This document shows, piece by piece, positions 18,252 to 27,063 of a DNA stretch of 64,000 bases (positions are counted from its first letter, which is position 1; each line of letters begins with the position of its first letter). Source of the DNA: Pseudomonas sp. NC02 (lineage in GTDB: Bacteria; Pseudomonadota; Gammaproteobacteria; Pseudomonadales; Pseudomonadaceae); contig NZ_CP025624.1 in assembly GCF_002874965.1 (NCBI RefSeq), positions 5,518,001 to 5,582,000 of the forward strand, given 5' to 3'. Made by a program: the position numbers and the translations under genes. Under the pieces are notes generated by a model. That model had not been told where the DNA came from. It worked only from the letters and a program-made list of their open reading frames with translations, and did no database searches.

Positions 18252-18962
18252 CTATAGATAAGGTGCAAGGCGAGTATGGACGACATCGGCCGGGTCCAGC
18301 GCCAGTTGAAACTTGGCGGCCAGGTAGTGAGTGCTGAATACGTCCAGATAGGCATCCAGGACTTCACTGGCTGCGGCATCTTCAGCCAGCTCCAGGCACA
18401 GCGCGGCGACTTCGGCGGTGCAGAAGTGGTCATCACGCTTGGAGCGACGCAGCTTGTAGCGCGACAGTTGCTCGGGCGCCAGGCTCAGCACCGGCAAGTG
18501 CTCCAGGTACGGGCTCTTGCGGAACATCTTGCGCGCCTCGCTCCAGGTGCCGTCCAGCAAAATGAACAGCGGGCGCTTGCCCTCCTCCAGCCTGACCTGA
18601 TGGACCACCCGCTCCGGGGCCACGAATTCGCCGGGAAAGACGATGTATGGCTGCCATTGCGGGTCGGCCAGCAAGGTCAGCAACTCCGGCTCAACCTCAG
18701 TGCGCGACCAGGGGAACGCGGTCGTGTCGTTGATCACATCGGCAATCAGCCAGCCGGTGTTGCTGGGTTTCATCGGCTCTACGTCGTGCATCAGCAGGCA
18801 CATGCCGGATCTGGCCTGGACCTTGGGCCGCCAGGCGCACAGGCAGTACTCGGGAATCACCCGGCAGCCGGGGCAGCGTTCGGCCCGCGAGCCTCGCGCT
18901 ACAAACGGTTTTACGGCACGGGCCAGGCGCTGCGTGCGCAAACGGGAGACGGCATGGCTCAT
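18252..18962 (-). CDS. tapT: DTW-domain tRNA-uridine aminocarboxypropyltransferase
   Basis: The 236-residue protein belongs to the DTW/TapT (YfiP) family, which installs acp3U in tRNA using SAM. An N-terminal Cys cluster (CPGCRVIPEYCLCAW, about 30-44) probably binds zinc. The family DxTW motif appears as DGTW (about 137-140), followed by RKMFRKSPYL. The start at 18962 is the first ATG. It is alone on its strand, separated from erdR by 254 bp. Confidence 0.88.
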   Translation of the reverse strand: MSHAVSRLRTQRLARAVKPFVARGSRAERCPGCRVIPEYCLCAWRPKVQARSGMCLLMHDVEPMKPSNTGWLIADVINDTTAFPWSRTEVEPELLTLLADPQWQPYIVFPGEFVAPERVVHQVRLEEGKRPLFILLDGTWSEARKMFRKSPYLEHLPVLSLAPEQLSRYKLRRSKRDDHFCTAEVAALCLELAEDAAASEVLDAYLDVFSTHYLAAKFQLALDPADVVHTRLAPYL

Positions 18963-19167
18963 CGGGTGCGCCGCAGGGAAGTGGAAATCGACACGGATAG
19001 AACTCGGAAGGCAAAAGTTACCGCAGTCTACCAGAGCCGCCCCCGGCCACCTGCACTTCCCGGCAATAGGCTGGCCCTAGGGGCAAGCGGTCACCTATAA
19101 TCCCGCGCCACTGAACGCACAGCGCAGTGGCTGGTCTATGCACCAGTAACCGAATCAGGAGAGTTTC

Positions 19168-19608
19168 ATGCTGCGTCTTATGCCACGCCTTGTAGTTCCG
19201 TCCGTCGCCCTCGCGCTGGTGTTGCCTCTGGGTGCCCAAGCGGCCTCGTTGCTGGAGGCTCAACTGAACAGGAAGCTGCAAAGCGTCGCAGAGGAAACCA
19301 ACAAAGAACTGCCACGGGAAATTGACGAAAAGACCCTGGAAGTTGCCTACACCGTTGAAGGCTTGCAGCTGATTGACCATTTGAGCGTACTGCCCGACCG
19401 CGCCGAGCAAATGCGCGCCAACCCCAAGGCTGTGTACTTCCAGCTCGGCCAAAGTGTGTGCCTGAACAAGGGTTACCGCGAGCTGATGGCCAAGGGCGCG
19501 ATCATGCGCTATGAAATCACCGAGAACAAAACCAACCGCCCGGTAGCCTCGGTGAAGTTCCAGGAAGCAGATTGCCCGGCACCGGCTGCCGCGAAGAAGA
19601 AAAAGTAA
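19168..19608 (+). CDS. Secreted small protein, QSregVF (PA3611)-like
   Basis: The 146-residue product has a clear Sec signal peptide (residues 1-24, cleavage expected after AQA). The mature part contains two Cys (SVCLNKG and EADCPAP) that could form a disulfide, and a Lys-rich tail ending KKKK. The body (KELPREIDEKTLEVAYTVEG; LIDHLSVLPDRAEQMRANP) recalls the putative quorum-sensing-regulated virulence factor family represented by P. aeruginosa PA3611. The match is from memory and the function is unproven. AGGAGA precedes the ATG. Confidence 0.7.
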   Translation: MLRLMPRLVVPSVALALVLPLGAQAASLLEAQLNRKLQSVAEETNKELPREIDEKTLEVAYTVEGLQLIDHLSVLPDRAEQMRANPKAVYFQLGQSVCLNKGYRELMAKGAIMRYEITENKTNRPVASVKFQEADCPAPAAAKKKK

Positions 19609-19983
19609 GCGATAACTCCTGTCGCGCGCCGCTGACCAGCGGCGCGCAATATACCCCTCTGCACTCTCCGCCATTGCCCGCCCGCGGCAGCGTCTAAACT
19701 CCCTCAGAAGTGATCAATAAGCGGTTGCCAGCCAAGACTTTATAGGCTCATGATCAATTCATCCTGAACGCCTGGAACATCGGGTTTTCACACCGTCCTG
19801 TAACATTTTCAGGGCAAAAGAGGGTTGCCCTCCTGAGCGTGCAATGCAAAGGTTTTTAATCATAAGGAATATACAGAACCGGTTTCGCCCACCTCGTTAA
19901 TCAGAGGCAACGACACATGCAGTGTCGTGGTCCCGACGAATTTCTCGCCGGCACCCAGGGTTCTGTGAAGAAGGAGAAGTTGA
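19609..19983 (+). other. 375-bp non-coding region upstream of the LOG gene
   Basis: No ORF of note is present. Three inverted repeats were seen: GCGCGCCGCT/AGCGGCGCGC at about 19624-19647, which may end the preceding gene although no T-run follows; AGGGCAA/TTGCCCT at 19811-19831; and CGACAC/GTGTCG at 19911-19927. The gene start at 19984 has a strong GGAGAAG, so part of the region may be a structured leader. Confidence 0.5.
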
Positions 19984-21093
19984 ATGCCTTACGAACCGAA
20001 TGAACTCCTGATCCGTCAATTTGAAGAAAACGGCACCGACCTCACGCAGCAGGTCGACGCGCAACTCCACTTGATTGCGCCCAACAGTCCAAATATCCCC
20101 CTTTATCGCGACATGATCTTCACCGTGTTGCGCATGGCCCAGGACGACCGCAGCCGCTGGAATGCCAAGATAACCTTGCAGGCGATCCGGGAACTGGACC
20201 ACGCCTTCCGCGTGCTCGAACAGTTCAAGGGGCGGCGCAAAGTCACGGTGTTCGGCTCGGCGCGCACGCCGGTGGAAAGCCCGTTGTACGCACTGGCCCG
20301 GGAAGTGGGCGCGGTCCTGGCCCGTTCGGATCTGATGGTGATCACCGGCGGTGGCGGCGGCATCATGGCGGCGGCCCACGAGGGTGCCGGCCTGGAGCAC
20401 AGCCTGGGGTTCAACATCACCCTGCCTTTTGAACAGCACGCCAACCCGACCATCGATGGCACCGAGAACCTGCTGTCCTTCCACTTCTTCTTTACCCGCA
20501 AGCTGTTCTTCGTCAAGGAAGCCGACGCCTTGATCCTGTGCCCGGGCGGTTTCGGTACCCTGGATGAAGCGCTGGAGGTGCTGACCCTGATCCAGACCGG
20601 CAAAAGCCCGCTGGTACCGGTGGTACTGCTGGATGCACCGGGCGGTAGCTTCTGGCAAGGCGCACTGGACTTTATCCGCAGCCAGCTTGAGGCCAATCGC
20701 TACATCCTGCCCACCGACCTCAAGCTGGTCCGCCTGGTGTACAGCGCCGAAGAGGCGGTGGACGAAATCAACCAGTTCTACGCCAACTTTCACTCCACCC
20801 GCTGGCTGAAGCGCCAGTTTGTGATTCGCATGAATCATCCGTTGAGTGACCGCGCACTGGCCCATCTGCAGGAGGCATTTGCCAGTCTTCGCCTCAGTGA
20901 CGACTTCCAACAAATCGCGTACACCGGCGAAGAGCATGACGAGCCAAGCTTCAGCCATCTGACGCGGCTGGTGTTCAACTTCAACGGGCGTGATCAGGGA
21001 CGGTTGCGGGAATTGGTGGATTACATCAACTTGCCGGAAAACTGGGCCCAGGCTCAGGGGAAAACGCAGCAGCGGGTGACGGAGACGGCGTGA
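19984..21093 (+). CDS. LOG-family nucleotide 5'-monophosphate nucleosidase-like protein
   Basis: The 369-residue protein carries the Rossmann fold and the signature of the LOG/PpnN family, which cleaves nucleotide monophosphates to base and ribose phosphate: VFGSARTP (about 90), GGGGGIMAAAHEGA (about 121) and PGGFGTLDEALE (about 181). The length and N-terminal extension are longer than plant LOG (about 215). Which nucleotide it uses is not known. The ATG at 19984 is preceded by AGGAGAAG. A terminator follows. Confidence 0.85.
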   Translation: MPYEPNELLIRQFEENGTDLTQQVDAQLHLIAPNSPNIPLYRDMIFTVLRMAQDDRSRWNAKITLQAIRELDHAFRVLEQFKGRRKVTVFGSARTPVESPLYALAREVGAVLARSDLMVITGGGGGIMAAAHEGAGLEHSLGFNITLPFEQHANPTIDGTENLLSFHFFFTRKLFFVKEADALILCPGGFGTLDEALEVLTLIQTGKSPLVPVVLLDAPGGSFWQGALDFIRSQLEANRYILPTDLKLVRLVYSAEEAVDEINQFYANFHSTRWLKRQFVIRMNHPLSDRALAHLQEAFASLRLSDDFQQIAYTGEEHDEPSFSHLTRLVFNFNGRDQGRLRELVDYINLPENWAQAQGKTQQRVTETA

Positions 21094-21108
21094 CCTGACA
21101 CTGAAACG

Positions 21109-21143
21109 AAAAAAGGCCCGCTATTTTCATAGCGGGCCTTTTG
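21109..21143 (+). terminator. Terminator of the LOG gene
   Basis: A GGCCCGCTA/TAGCGGGCC stem is flanked by A and T runs. Confidence 0.88.
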
Positions 21144-21189
21144 GGTTGTGTCAGGTAGAACGATGCGCAGGTTAGGGCCGCTGCGCAGC

Positions 21190-21216
21190 CCAGCGGGAGC
21201 AAGCTCCCTCGCCACA
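21190..21216. repeat. Single REP sequence
   Basis: Read on the minus strand it is TGTGGCGAGGGAGCTTGCTC followed by CCGCTGG, a common Pseudomonas REP type different from the two REPINs. It lies between the converging LOG and recX genes and appears only once here, without an inverted partner. Confidence 0.75.
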
Positions 21217-21261
21217 CCAAGCCCCGTAGTGATCAGAGCAACCATTTACCAGGCGCAGCCT

Positions 21262-21729
21262 TCAGTCATCCATATCCCGACCGCTCAACAGGCGACTGAT
21301 CATCTCCATCGAAAACCCGCGATAACTCAGGAAGCGACCTTGCTTAGCCCGCTCACGCGCATCAATAGGCAGATGACCGGCAAACTTGCGCCGCCAGGTT
21401 TCTTCCAGTTGTGCCTGCCAACTGATGCCGCACTCACGCAACGCGAGTTCGATATCAGCACGCTGCAGGCCACGCTGGCTCAGCTCTTCACGAATTCGTG
21501 CAGGGCCATAGCCGGATCGGGCTCGGTAGGAGACGAAACTTTCGAGGTAACGGGACTCCGACAGCAGCCCTTCTTCCGTCAAACGGTCAAGGGCTGCGTC
21601 GATCATCTCGGGATCTGCGCCACGCTGACGCAGCTTACGCGTCAGCTCGACTCGACCATGCTCGCGCCGTGCGAGCAGGTCCATTGCAGTGCGCCTTACG
21701 GCGACGGGTGTATCCAGGACAACGCTCAT
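21262..21729 (-). CDS. recX: RecA regulatory protein RecX
   Basis: This 155-residue helical protein binds RecA filaments and restrains RecA activity. It is recognised by tandem three-helix repeats ([54 protein letters not shown]) and by position. It starts 8 nt after the recA stop and is probably expressed with recA by read-through. Confidence 0.95.
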   Translation of the reverse strand: MSVVLDTPVAVRRTAMDLLARREHGRVELTRKLRQRGADPEMIDAALDRLTEEGLLSESRYLESFVSYRARSGYGPARIREELSQRGLQRADIELALRECGISWQAQLEETWRRKFAGHLPIDARERAKQGRFLSYRGFSMEMISRLLSGRDMDD

Positions 21730-21737
21730 CGTTTGCT

Positions 21738-22796
21738 TCAGATGTCAGTGTCGACTTCTTCTACTTCTTCAACCGGCTCGCGGTTGGCGGCAGCCTTGAC
21801 GTCAGGTGCCGGGGTCAGCAACTTGTCGCGGATCTGCTTCTCGAGCGTAGCGGCAACATCCGGGTTATCCGCAAGGAACTTGGCCGAGTTGGCCTTGCCC
21901 TGGCCGATCTTGCTGCCGTTGTAGGCATACCAGGCACCGGATTTCTCGACGAAACCGTGCAGCACGCCCAGGTCGATCATCTCGCCGTTCAGGTAGATAC
22001 CCTTGCCGTAGAGAATCTGGAACTCGGCCTGACGGAACGGCGGGGCCACCTTGTTCTTCACGACTTTAACGCGGGTTTCGCTACCAACAACCTCGTCACC
22101 TTCCTTCACCGCGCCAGTACGACGGATGTCCAGACGGACCGAAGCGTAGAACTTCAGCGCGTTACCACCGGTGGTGGTTTCCGGGCTGCCGAACATCACG
22201 CCGATCTTCATCCGGATCTGGTTGATGAAGATCACCAAGCAGTTGGCGTTCTTGATGTTACCGGTGATTTTACGCAGGGCCTGGGACATCAAGCGGGCTT
22301 GAAGGCCCACGTGCATGTCGCCCATTTCGCCTTCGATTTCAGCCTTGGGTACCAGGGCTGCCACGGAGTCGACCACGATCACGTCGATGGCGTTGGAGCG
22401 CACCAGCATGTCGGTGATTTCCAGCGCTTGCTCACCGGTGTCCGGTTGCGAAACCAGCAGGTCGTCAACGTTGACGCCCAGCTTGCCGGCGTATTCAGGA
22501 TCCAGGGCGTGCTCGGCATCGACGAACGCACAGGTGGCGCCCATTTTTTGTGCCTGGGCAATCACCGACAGGGTCAGGGTGGTTTTACCGGAAGATTCAG
22601 GACCGTAGATCTCAACGATACGGCCTTTTGGCAGGCCGCCAATGCCGAGCGCGATGTCCAGACCCAGAGAGCCAGTGGAGATAGCCGGGATCGCCTGACG
22701 GTCGTGATCGCCCATACGCATTACGGCACCCTTGCCGAATTGACGTTCGATCTGACCCAGGGCCGCAGCCAAGGCTTTCTTCTTGTTGTCGTCCAT
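21738..22796 (-). CDS. recA: Recombinase RecA
   Basis: This 352-residue strand-exchange and LexA co-protease protein shows Walker [10 protein letters not shown] (about 67-75), Walker [11 protein letters not shown], the L1 and L2 regions ([37 protein letters not shown]) and an acidic C-terminus. The ATG at 22796 gives the conserved [17 protein letters not shown]; the longer in-frame ATG at 22865 would overlap the SOS box. It has its own promoter region with a LexA site, and recX follows. Confidence 0.99.
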   Translation of the reverse strand: MDDNKKKALAAALGQIERQFGKGAVMRMGDHDRQAIPAISTGSLGLDIALGIGGLPKGRIVEIYGPESSGKTTLTLSVIAQAQKMGATCAFVDAEHALDPEYAGKLGVNVDDLLVSQPDTGEQALEITDMLVRSNAIDVIVVDSVAALVPKAEIEGEMGDMHVGLQARLMSQALRKITGNIKNANCLVIFINQIRMKIGVMFGSPETTTGGNALKFYASVRLDIRRTGAVKEGDEVVGSETRVKVVKNKVAPPFRQAEFQILYGKGIYLNGEMIDLGVLHGFVEKSGAWYAYNGSKIGQGKANSAKFLADNPDVAATLEKQIRDKLLTPAPDVKAAANREPVEEVEEVDTDI

Positions 22797-22836
22797 TAAA
22801 GTCCTCACGTAATCAATAAGGCCTGGCGGCCAACAC

Positions 22837-22852
22837 CTGTATAAGTAGACAG
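22837..22852. promoter_or_regulatory. LexA (SOS) box of recA
   Basis: The sequence CTGTATAAGTAGACAG fits CTGT-N8-ACAG perfectly and lies 40 bp upstream of the recA start, between pncC and recA. Confidence 0.92.
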
Positions 22853-22879
22853 TATTGTTCCACAAAGATCCGTGATCGC

Positions 22880-23386
22880 CTACCCCTGTTTTTCTATTTC
22901 TGCTGCAGCTCGTCGCAACAAGCCCTCTAGTGCGGCCTTTACCGTTTGTCGGCGGACCTCGTCACGGTTCCCAGGGAAGTGTTCGAGCTCGGCGGTAACC
23001 TCATCGCCCACGCCCCAGGCCAGCCATACGGTGCCCACCGGCTTGTCCGGCGAACCGCCATCGGGCCCGGCCACACCGCTGACTGCCACGGCAAAACGCG
23101 CCAGGCTTTTCTCCTGGGCGCCTCGCACCATCGCCTCCACCACTTCGCGACTGACGGCACCGACCTTGGGGAACAGGGCCTCCGGCACATTCAGCTGCCG
23201 GGTCTTCTGGCGATTGGAATACGTGACATAGCCCGCCTCGAACCAGGCCGAACTCCCGGGAATCCGCGTGATTGCCTCGGCGATACCGCCGCCGGTGCAC
23301 GACTCGGCCGTCGTGACGTGGGCATTGAGAACCTGCAAGCGTCGGCCAAGTTCAGCGGCGAGTTGAGTAATTTCCTTCACGGTCAT
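22880..23386 (-). CDS. pncC: Nicotinamide-nucleotide amidohydrolase (CinA C-terminal type)
   Basis: This 168-residue enzyme deamidates NMN to NaMN. It is the stand-alone C-terminal CinA domain with [15 protein letters not shown] (about 26-40), SNRQKTRQL and [11 protein letters not shown]. The ATG at 23386 touches AGGAG with no spacer, while a GTG two codons later has the same AGGAG at ideal distance, so translation may begin at 23380. The tailocin block ends 65 bp upstream of this gene; the recA/cinA-mutS interval is a known tailocin site in the P. fluorescens group. Confidence 0.94.
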   Translation of the reverse strand: MTVKEITQLAAELGRRLQVLNAHVTTAESCTGGGIAEAITRIPGSSAWFEAGYVTYSNRQKTRQLNVPEALFPKVGAVSREVVEAMVRGAQEKSLARFAVAVSGVAGPDGGSPDKPVGTVWLAWGVGDEVTAELEHFPGNRDEVRRQTVKAALEGLLRRAAAEIEKQG

Positions 23387-23451
23387 CTCCTGGAGTGGAC
23401 GGGCATTCGCCTACCCTACAGGAGCCCATGGGCCATGCAAGTTACAAGAGA

Positions 23452-23943
23452 CTAACGCGCGACAGCCCGGACATACGCCTGGCAGGCGCGCAAGGCGATC
23501 ATTGCGTTGTCGCCGTCGTCGGTGATGCCGATAATTCGTTGAGCATGCGCCGGGTCAAGTCGGGCTCGCGGGGCGCCATGAACCAGGCTGCCGGAGGGGG
23601 CGGTGGCTGGCATTGCACAGCCGCTGCCTGAATCGCTGGCGTCGAGAAGGACTGACAACCGCACATCAGCAGTGGCCAGGCGATCCCGCAGGTGAGCCTG
23701 AGCGCGTTGTGCATCGGAAAGCTCCCGGGTGTGTTGTTGGTCGCTGGCGCTGAGTTGTTGCTCCAGTGCCAGCCGTTTGTCCTGTTCGGCCTGTTGTTGC
23801 TGGCTGAGTGCTGCGGCATGCAGAGCCTGCAGGTGCTCGAGTTGTGCGCCATATCGCCAAGCCTGTACCTGCCAGGCAACACCCGCCGAAACTGCGAACA
23901 ACAGGCAAAAGCCAAGCAGGCGATATGACGTCAGGAAGCCCAT
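23452..23943 (-). CDS. Rz-like i-spanin
   Basis: The 163-residue product has one N-terminal membrane helix (LLGFCLLFAVSAGVAW) followed by a long Gln/Glu/Arg-rich coiled coil (about 35-105). This is the usual form of the inner-membrane spanin that works with Rz1 to fuse inner and outer membranes at lysis. The ATG at 23943 was preferred over an earlier in-frame start at 23967; it overlaps the end of the endolysin gene by 13 nt. The o-spanin gene is embedded in it in another frame. Confidence 0.85.
   Translation of the reverse strand: MGFLTSYRLLGFCLLFAVSAGVAWQVQAWRYGAQLEHLQALHAAALSQQQQAEQDKRLALEQQLSASDQQHTRELSDAQRAQAHLRDRLATADVRLSVLLDASDSGSGCAMPATAPSGSLVHGAPRARLDPAHAQRIIGITDDGDNAMIALRACQAYVRAVAR
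23499..23714 (-). CDS. Rz1-like o-spanin lipoprotein, embedded in the Rz gene
   Basis: A 71-codon ORF lies wholly inside the Rz gene in another frame. It starts with ATG at 23714 preceded by GGGAG. Its product has a short signal peptide (LRLTCGIAWPLLMCGC, lipidated Cys about residue 14 or 16) and a proline run PPPPP. Both are hallmarks of Rz1 outer-membrane lipoproteins, and the nested Rz/Rz1 arrangement is the lambda and P2 one. Confidence 0.83.
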   Translation of the reverse strand: MHNALRLTCGIAWPLLMCGCQSFSTPAIQAAAVQCQPPPPPAAWFMAPREPDLTRRMLNELSASPTTATTQ

Positions 23944-24488
23944 GACACCGCCTTCGCCCGCGCCCACAGTTGCATACGGTTCTCCAGACCGTTGAGGCCA
24001 CCATTGATGCGCCGGGTGATCGTGGTGAACTGGTCCTGGTCAGCCAGTTCGTTCAAGCCATTGCGCTGCCAGAACCACGCGGCAGATTCGCACGCCCATT
24101 GCGGCGTCTCCAGCAACTCCGGTTGGTGCAACAAACGCTCATCGCCGAACAGTGCCTGACTGCACGCCAGGTAGTTGCGCCGGCCGGTGATCTGGATCAG
24201 GCCGCGGCCGCGATACTTCTGGCCATCGCCGTCGGCTTCCGGGGAGTTGCCCAGGCGGGCGGCCAAGGTACCGGTGTCGTATTTGCTCAGGTATTGATCG
24301 CTGCCCAGTTCACGTACGTAGCGCAGTTCGCCGGATTCGTGGCCGATTTGGGCGAGGAAGGCGGCGATGCGTTTGGGTGTGGTGATTTGGCGGTTGGACA
24401 TGGCTGTGTTCAGCGCAGATACGAAAACGCCCGCTTGGGCGCGGGCGTTGGGCATGATTTGCACAAGATCATTCTGGGTTATCGGCAT
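23931..24488 (-). CDS. Glycoside hydrolase family 19 endolysin
   Basis: This 185-residue protein is a chitinase-like family 19 lysozyme that cuts cell-wall glycan to release the particles. Diagnostic segments are FLAQIGHESGELRYVREL (catalytic Glu near residue 51), KYRGRGLIQITGRRNY (about 91-106) and FTTITRRINGG (about 155). It has no signal peptide, so it needs the holin encoded at 47422-47760. It is the only endolysin in the block and so serves both tail modules. The spanin genes follow with overlap. Confidence 0.92.
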   Translation of the reverse strand: MPITQNDLVQIMPNARAQAGVFVSALNTAMSNRQITTPKRIAAFLAQIGHESGELRYVRELGSDQYLSKYDTGTLAARLGNSPEADGDGQKYRGRGLIQITGRRNYLACSQALFGDERLLHQPELLETPQWACESAAWFWQRNGLNELADQDQFTTITRRINGGLNGLENRMQLWARAKAVSWAS

Positions 24489-24518
24489 GAAAAAACCTCC
24501 GAACTCACGAGCACCACA

Positions 24519-25118
24519 CTATTGTACAAGGCCAACCATCCAGTCCGGTTTAACCGGCCGAAATTCGGAGGCTGGAAACTTCGAGTTCTGCGGCCAATCA
24601 CGCAGCAGTTGGAAATAAGCCAGCAGTTGCGCAAATTGTCCTTCTGTCAGCGTGGTATCTCGCTTCAGATCGGACTCATCCCGATGGCGCTCGCGAAGCC
24701 ACTTGATACTGTCGATTTCCGAATCCCGCCAGAGTCGTTCGGATTCACATTCGTTCGTGTTCCTCAGCTTTTCATCGAGATGCCAGGACGAGCCATCCCA
24801 AACGTGATCTGACCCGGGGCGTTTCAGCGAGGTAAGCTCCAACGGCAACTCACCTAACTGCTGCCATTGGATCTCCTCGCCGGTATCCGTTCGATACACA
24901 AGGCCGCGCAGGTCCGGAACCAGGTTCCAGATAGCTTGAGCATCTTTAACGTGAACCGCAGCAAAGCCGGGCTCGGTTACAGGCGGGGCTTCACTGAAAG
25001 CCATGGAGGGGATAAGCCAGGCCCCCTCGACAAGTGGATCGGGGTCAGCAAAAGCCGTTCCGATGTATTCGCCCGTCACCGGGTGTGCCTGATAAACAAC
25101 AGGGGCAGAAGCAGTCAT
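24519..25118 (-). CDS. Tail fibre assembly chaperone, Mu-like module
   Basis: This 199-residue protein resembles the caudoviral tail-fibre assembly family. It has an N-terminal part with VYQAHPVTGEYIGTAFADPDP and a C-terminal helical part, ERLWRDSEIDSIKWLRERHR. It lies immediately downstream of its fibre gene, the usual position for a dedicated chaperone. The ATG at 25118 is favoured over the earlier in-frame start at 25142, which overlaps the fibre gene. Confidence 0.83.
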   Translation of the reverse strand: MTASAPVVYQAHPVTGEYIGTAFADPDPLVEGAWLIPSMAFSEAPPVTEPGFAAVHVKDAQAIWNLVPDLRGLVYRTDTGEEIQWQQLGELPLELTSLKRPGSDHVWDGSSWHLDEKLRNTNECESERLWRDSEIDSIKWLRERHRDESDLKRDTTLTEGQFAQLLAYFQLLRDWPQNSKFPASEFRPVKPDWMVGLVQ

Positions 25119-25126
25119 GATTGACC

Positions 25127-26452
25127 TCAGTACTTGATGCACATAAGACGGGAAGTGTTGCGCGGACGCGTTTCGTTGGCGGTGCGTGGAACACCATTGA
25201 CGCCGTTGGTTACGGGGTCACCGGTGCTGCCAATGTTGAACGATGCGTTGGAACCACCGCCCACGCCGTTCCAGTTGCCTGGGCTCCCGTTCAGGGTGGT
25301 GCCAGGACGAGGGCCGTGCCAATGGCCTTGCATCGCATCCAGTTGCAACGACCCCAGCCCGCGTTGCGGGTCCACGCCGCGTCCATCGTCAAAGCCACGG
25401 ATGAACTCACCACGGCTGTCCGGCAGGTTAAACGTAGTGCTTCCGTCACCAGCGCCAAACGTCGTCCCTATCACGTCAAACAGCTTTGAATAGGCTGTAC
25501 GAGAAACCGCAGCACCGTTCTCTTTCAAAAACCCAGCCGGTGCCGAGGCACCGCAATACTGAATCGTCGTCCCGACCGGAACCCCCATCGACGCTGGGTC
25601 GAGATTTCCAGAGTGCCAGAGCCTTCGTGTTGGGCTCCAGACCTTAGCCTGAGAGCAGCCTCGGATGTAGACATCCGGTTCTGTGTTCCCCTGCTGAAAA
25701 CCAATCTGCCCCGCGTAATTTCCGTCGCCGTAAGGGATATTCACCAATCCGACGTAGTTGGCGAAACTGGTATTCCCGGCACTGTAATAGTAAAACCCGC
25801 CGGGTAGCCCAACGGTATCAATCGCGGCAGCAGGTGCAACATTGCCACCCAGTCCGTATTGACCAATGCTCAGCGCATCTGTCACACCATAGCCCGCAAG
25901 GGTCGTAGCCTTATCCGCTTTGGTTGAAGGGTTGAAGTTGATCTCAGACCAAATTTTCTTCGAACTCCAGAGCAACTCACCGTCCGCGTTCATCGCGAGT
26001 GCTCGAGCAATTATCTTGCCCCAATGGAACATGATTCGTGGTGCATAGTTGAAATCTCGTGTGGAATCAGAAACTTCTTGCGCTTCACGAATTTCCAGTG
26101 CGCCCCCCTGTCCATTGCCGATCTCACCCAATATGCTGGAAGAAAGACTTGGGCGCTGCTGGGACGTACGGCCTACCACCAGAGCATCCGTAATCCCATA
26201 CCCCGCCAACGTCGTCGGCTTATTCCTCAACTTCAACCAATCACTCAACACACTCAACGCTTGCGCCAGCTGATCGGTCTTCGTCTCATCCGGCGCAATC
26301 CCCGCCGCCGCCAGCACATTCAAAATCTCCTGCGTAATCCCATTCCCCCAAGCCGCCGGAATCAAACTCCCCGGCGTCCCGGTCACCGGGTTTTCATCCA
26401 CAAACTTGCCATTCACCAGCCCAACGCTGGGCACACTCTTTGGATAATCCAC
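25127..26452 (-). CDS. Tail fibre (receptor-binding) protein, Mu-like module
   Basis: This 441-residue fibre has two copies of a TTLAGYGxTDAL repeat (about residues 80 and 180), common in phage fibre shafts. Its C-terminal half holds a tail-collar domain (GTTIQYCGASAPAGFLKENG; FNLPDSRGEFIRGFDDGRG), then a Gly/Asn-rich tip ending TSRLMCIKY. It should attach to the gp48-like baseplate protein upstream and decide which strains are killed. Translation starts with GTG at 26452 behind GAGGA. The middle of the gene is AT-richer than the baseplate genes beside it. Confidence 0.9.
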   Translation of the reverse strand: MDYPKSVPSVGLVNGKFVDENPVTGTPGSLIPAAWGNGITQEILNVLAAAGIAPDETKTDQLAQALSVLSDWLKLRNKPTTLAGYGITDALVVGRTSQQRPSLSSSILGEIGNGQGGALEIREAQEVSDSTRDFNYAPRIMFHWGKIIARALAMNADGELLWSSKKIWSEINFNPSTKADKATTLAGYGVTDALSIGQYGLGGNVAPAAAIDTVGLPGGFYYYSAGNTSFANYVGLVNIPYGDGNYAGQIGFQQGNTEPDVYIRGCSQAKVWSPTRRLWHSGNLDPASMGVPVGTTIQYCGASAPAGFLKENGAAVSRTAYSKLFDVIGTTFGAGDGSTTFNLPDSRGEFIRGFDDGRGVDPQRGLGSLQLDAMQGHWHGPRPGTTLNGSPGNWNGVGGGSNASFNIGSTGDPVTNGVNGVPRTANETRPRNTSRLMCIKY

Positions 26453-26463
26453 GCTTCTATCCT

Positions 26464-27063
26464 CTAGTCATAATTGATGTGCACCTGCGTATGAGCAGGT
26501 GCGCTGCGATGAATCAGGCACTCCAGGGCATTGCCCGGGTTGACGCCAAACCGCTCTCCCCAATAACTCGCCCCAAACCGCCGCCCCAAGTGCTGGCGGC
26601 CGCCGGTATTGAGCGTCCACATGAAGTGCGCCTGCCAGGTGCCAAAATGCGCCGCGCCAAACCGTGAGCGGCCCATGCGCGGGGCGCGATGTTCAGTGAC
26701 ACTGGCGTCGGGATAACCCTGGCTGCGGGCGATTTCGATGTAGTACGCGGCGCGCTGGCTGCCCACCGCCAACAGACGTCGACGCACCGCCAGGCGACGG
26801 TCGTCGTACAGCGGGCTCAAGCCCAGGCAAGGGTCGGGCAGTTGCATCACCCTTTCCCACTCCGGCACCAGTTCGCTGACGGTCACGGGGTCCATTTCGT
26901 TTTGCAGGTCGCAGGCGCGGGCGTCGATGCGCGTAAGTTCTTCGGCGATGCCTTTGAGCACCGTCTGCAACTGCGGCATGGTCTCCAGGTCCCAGGCCGG
27001 CCCGCTGGGCAACAGGGCGATCAGTTGCTCCTCGTACTGGCCAGCCGTCCTTATCCCAGCCAT
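26464..27063 (-). CDS. Mu gp48-like baseplate protein (YmfQ/DUF2313)
   Basis: The 199-residue product begins TAGQYEEQLIALLPSGPAWD, typical of the YmfQ/DUF2313 family that joins baseplate wedges to the fibre in Mu-like tails. It overlaps the gp47-like gene upstream by 13 nt and is followed 11 nt later by the fibre gene, as in Mu. Confidence 0.9.
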   Translation of the reverse strand: MAGIRTAGQYEEQLIALLPSGPAWDLETMPQLQTVLKGIAEELTRIDARACDLQNEMDPVTVSELVPEWERVMQLPDPCLGLSPLYDDRRLAVRRRLLAVGSQRAAYYIEIARSQGYPDASVTEHRAPRMGRSRFGAAHFGTWQAHFMWTLNTGGRQHLGRRFGASYWGERFGVNPGNALECLIHRSAPAHTQVHINYD

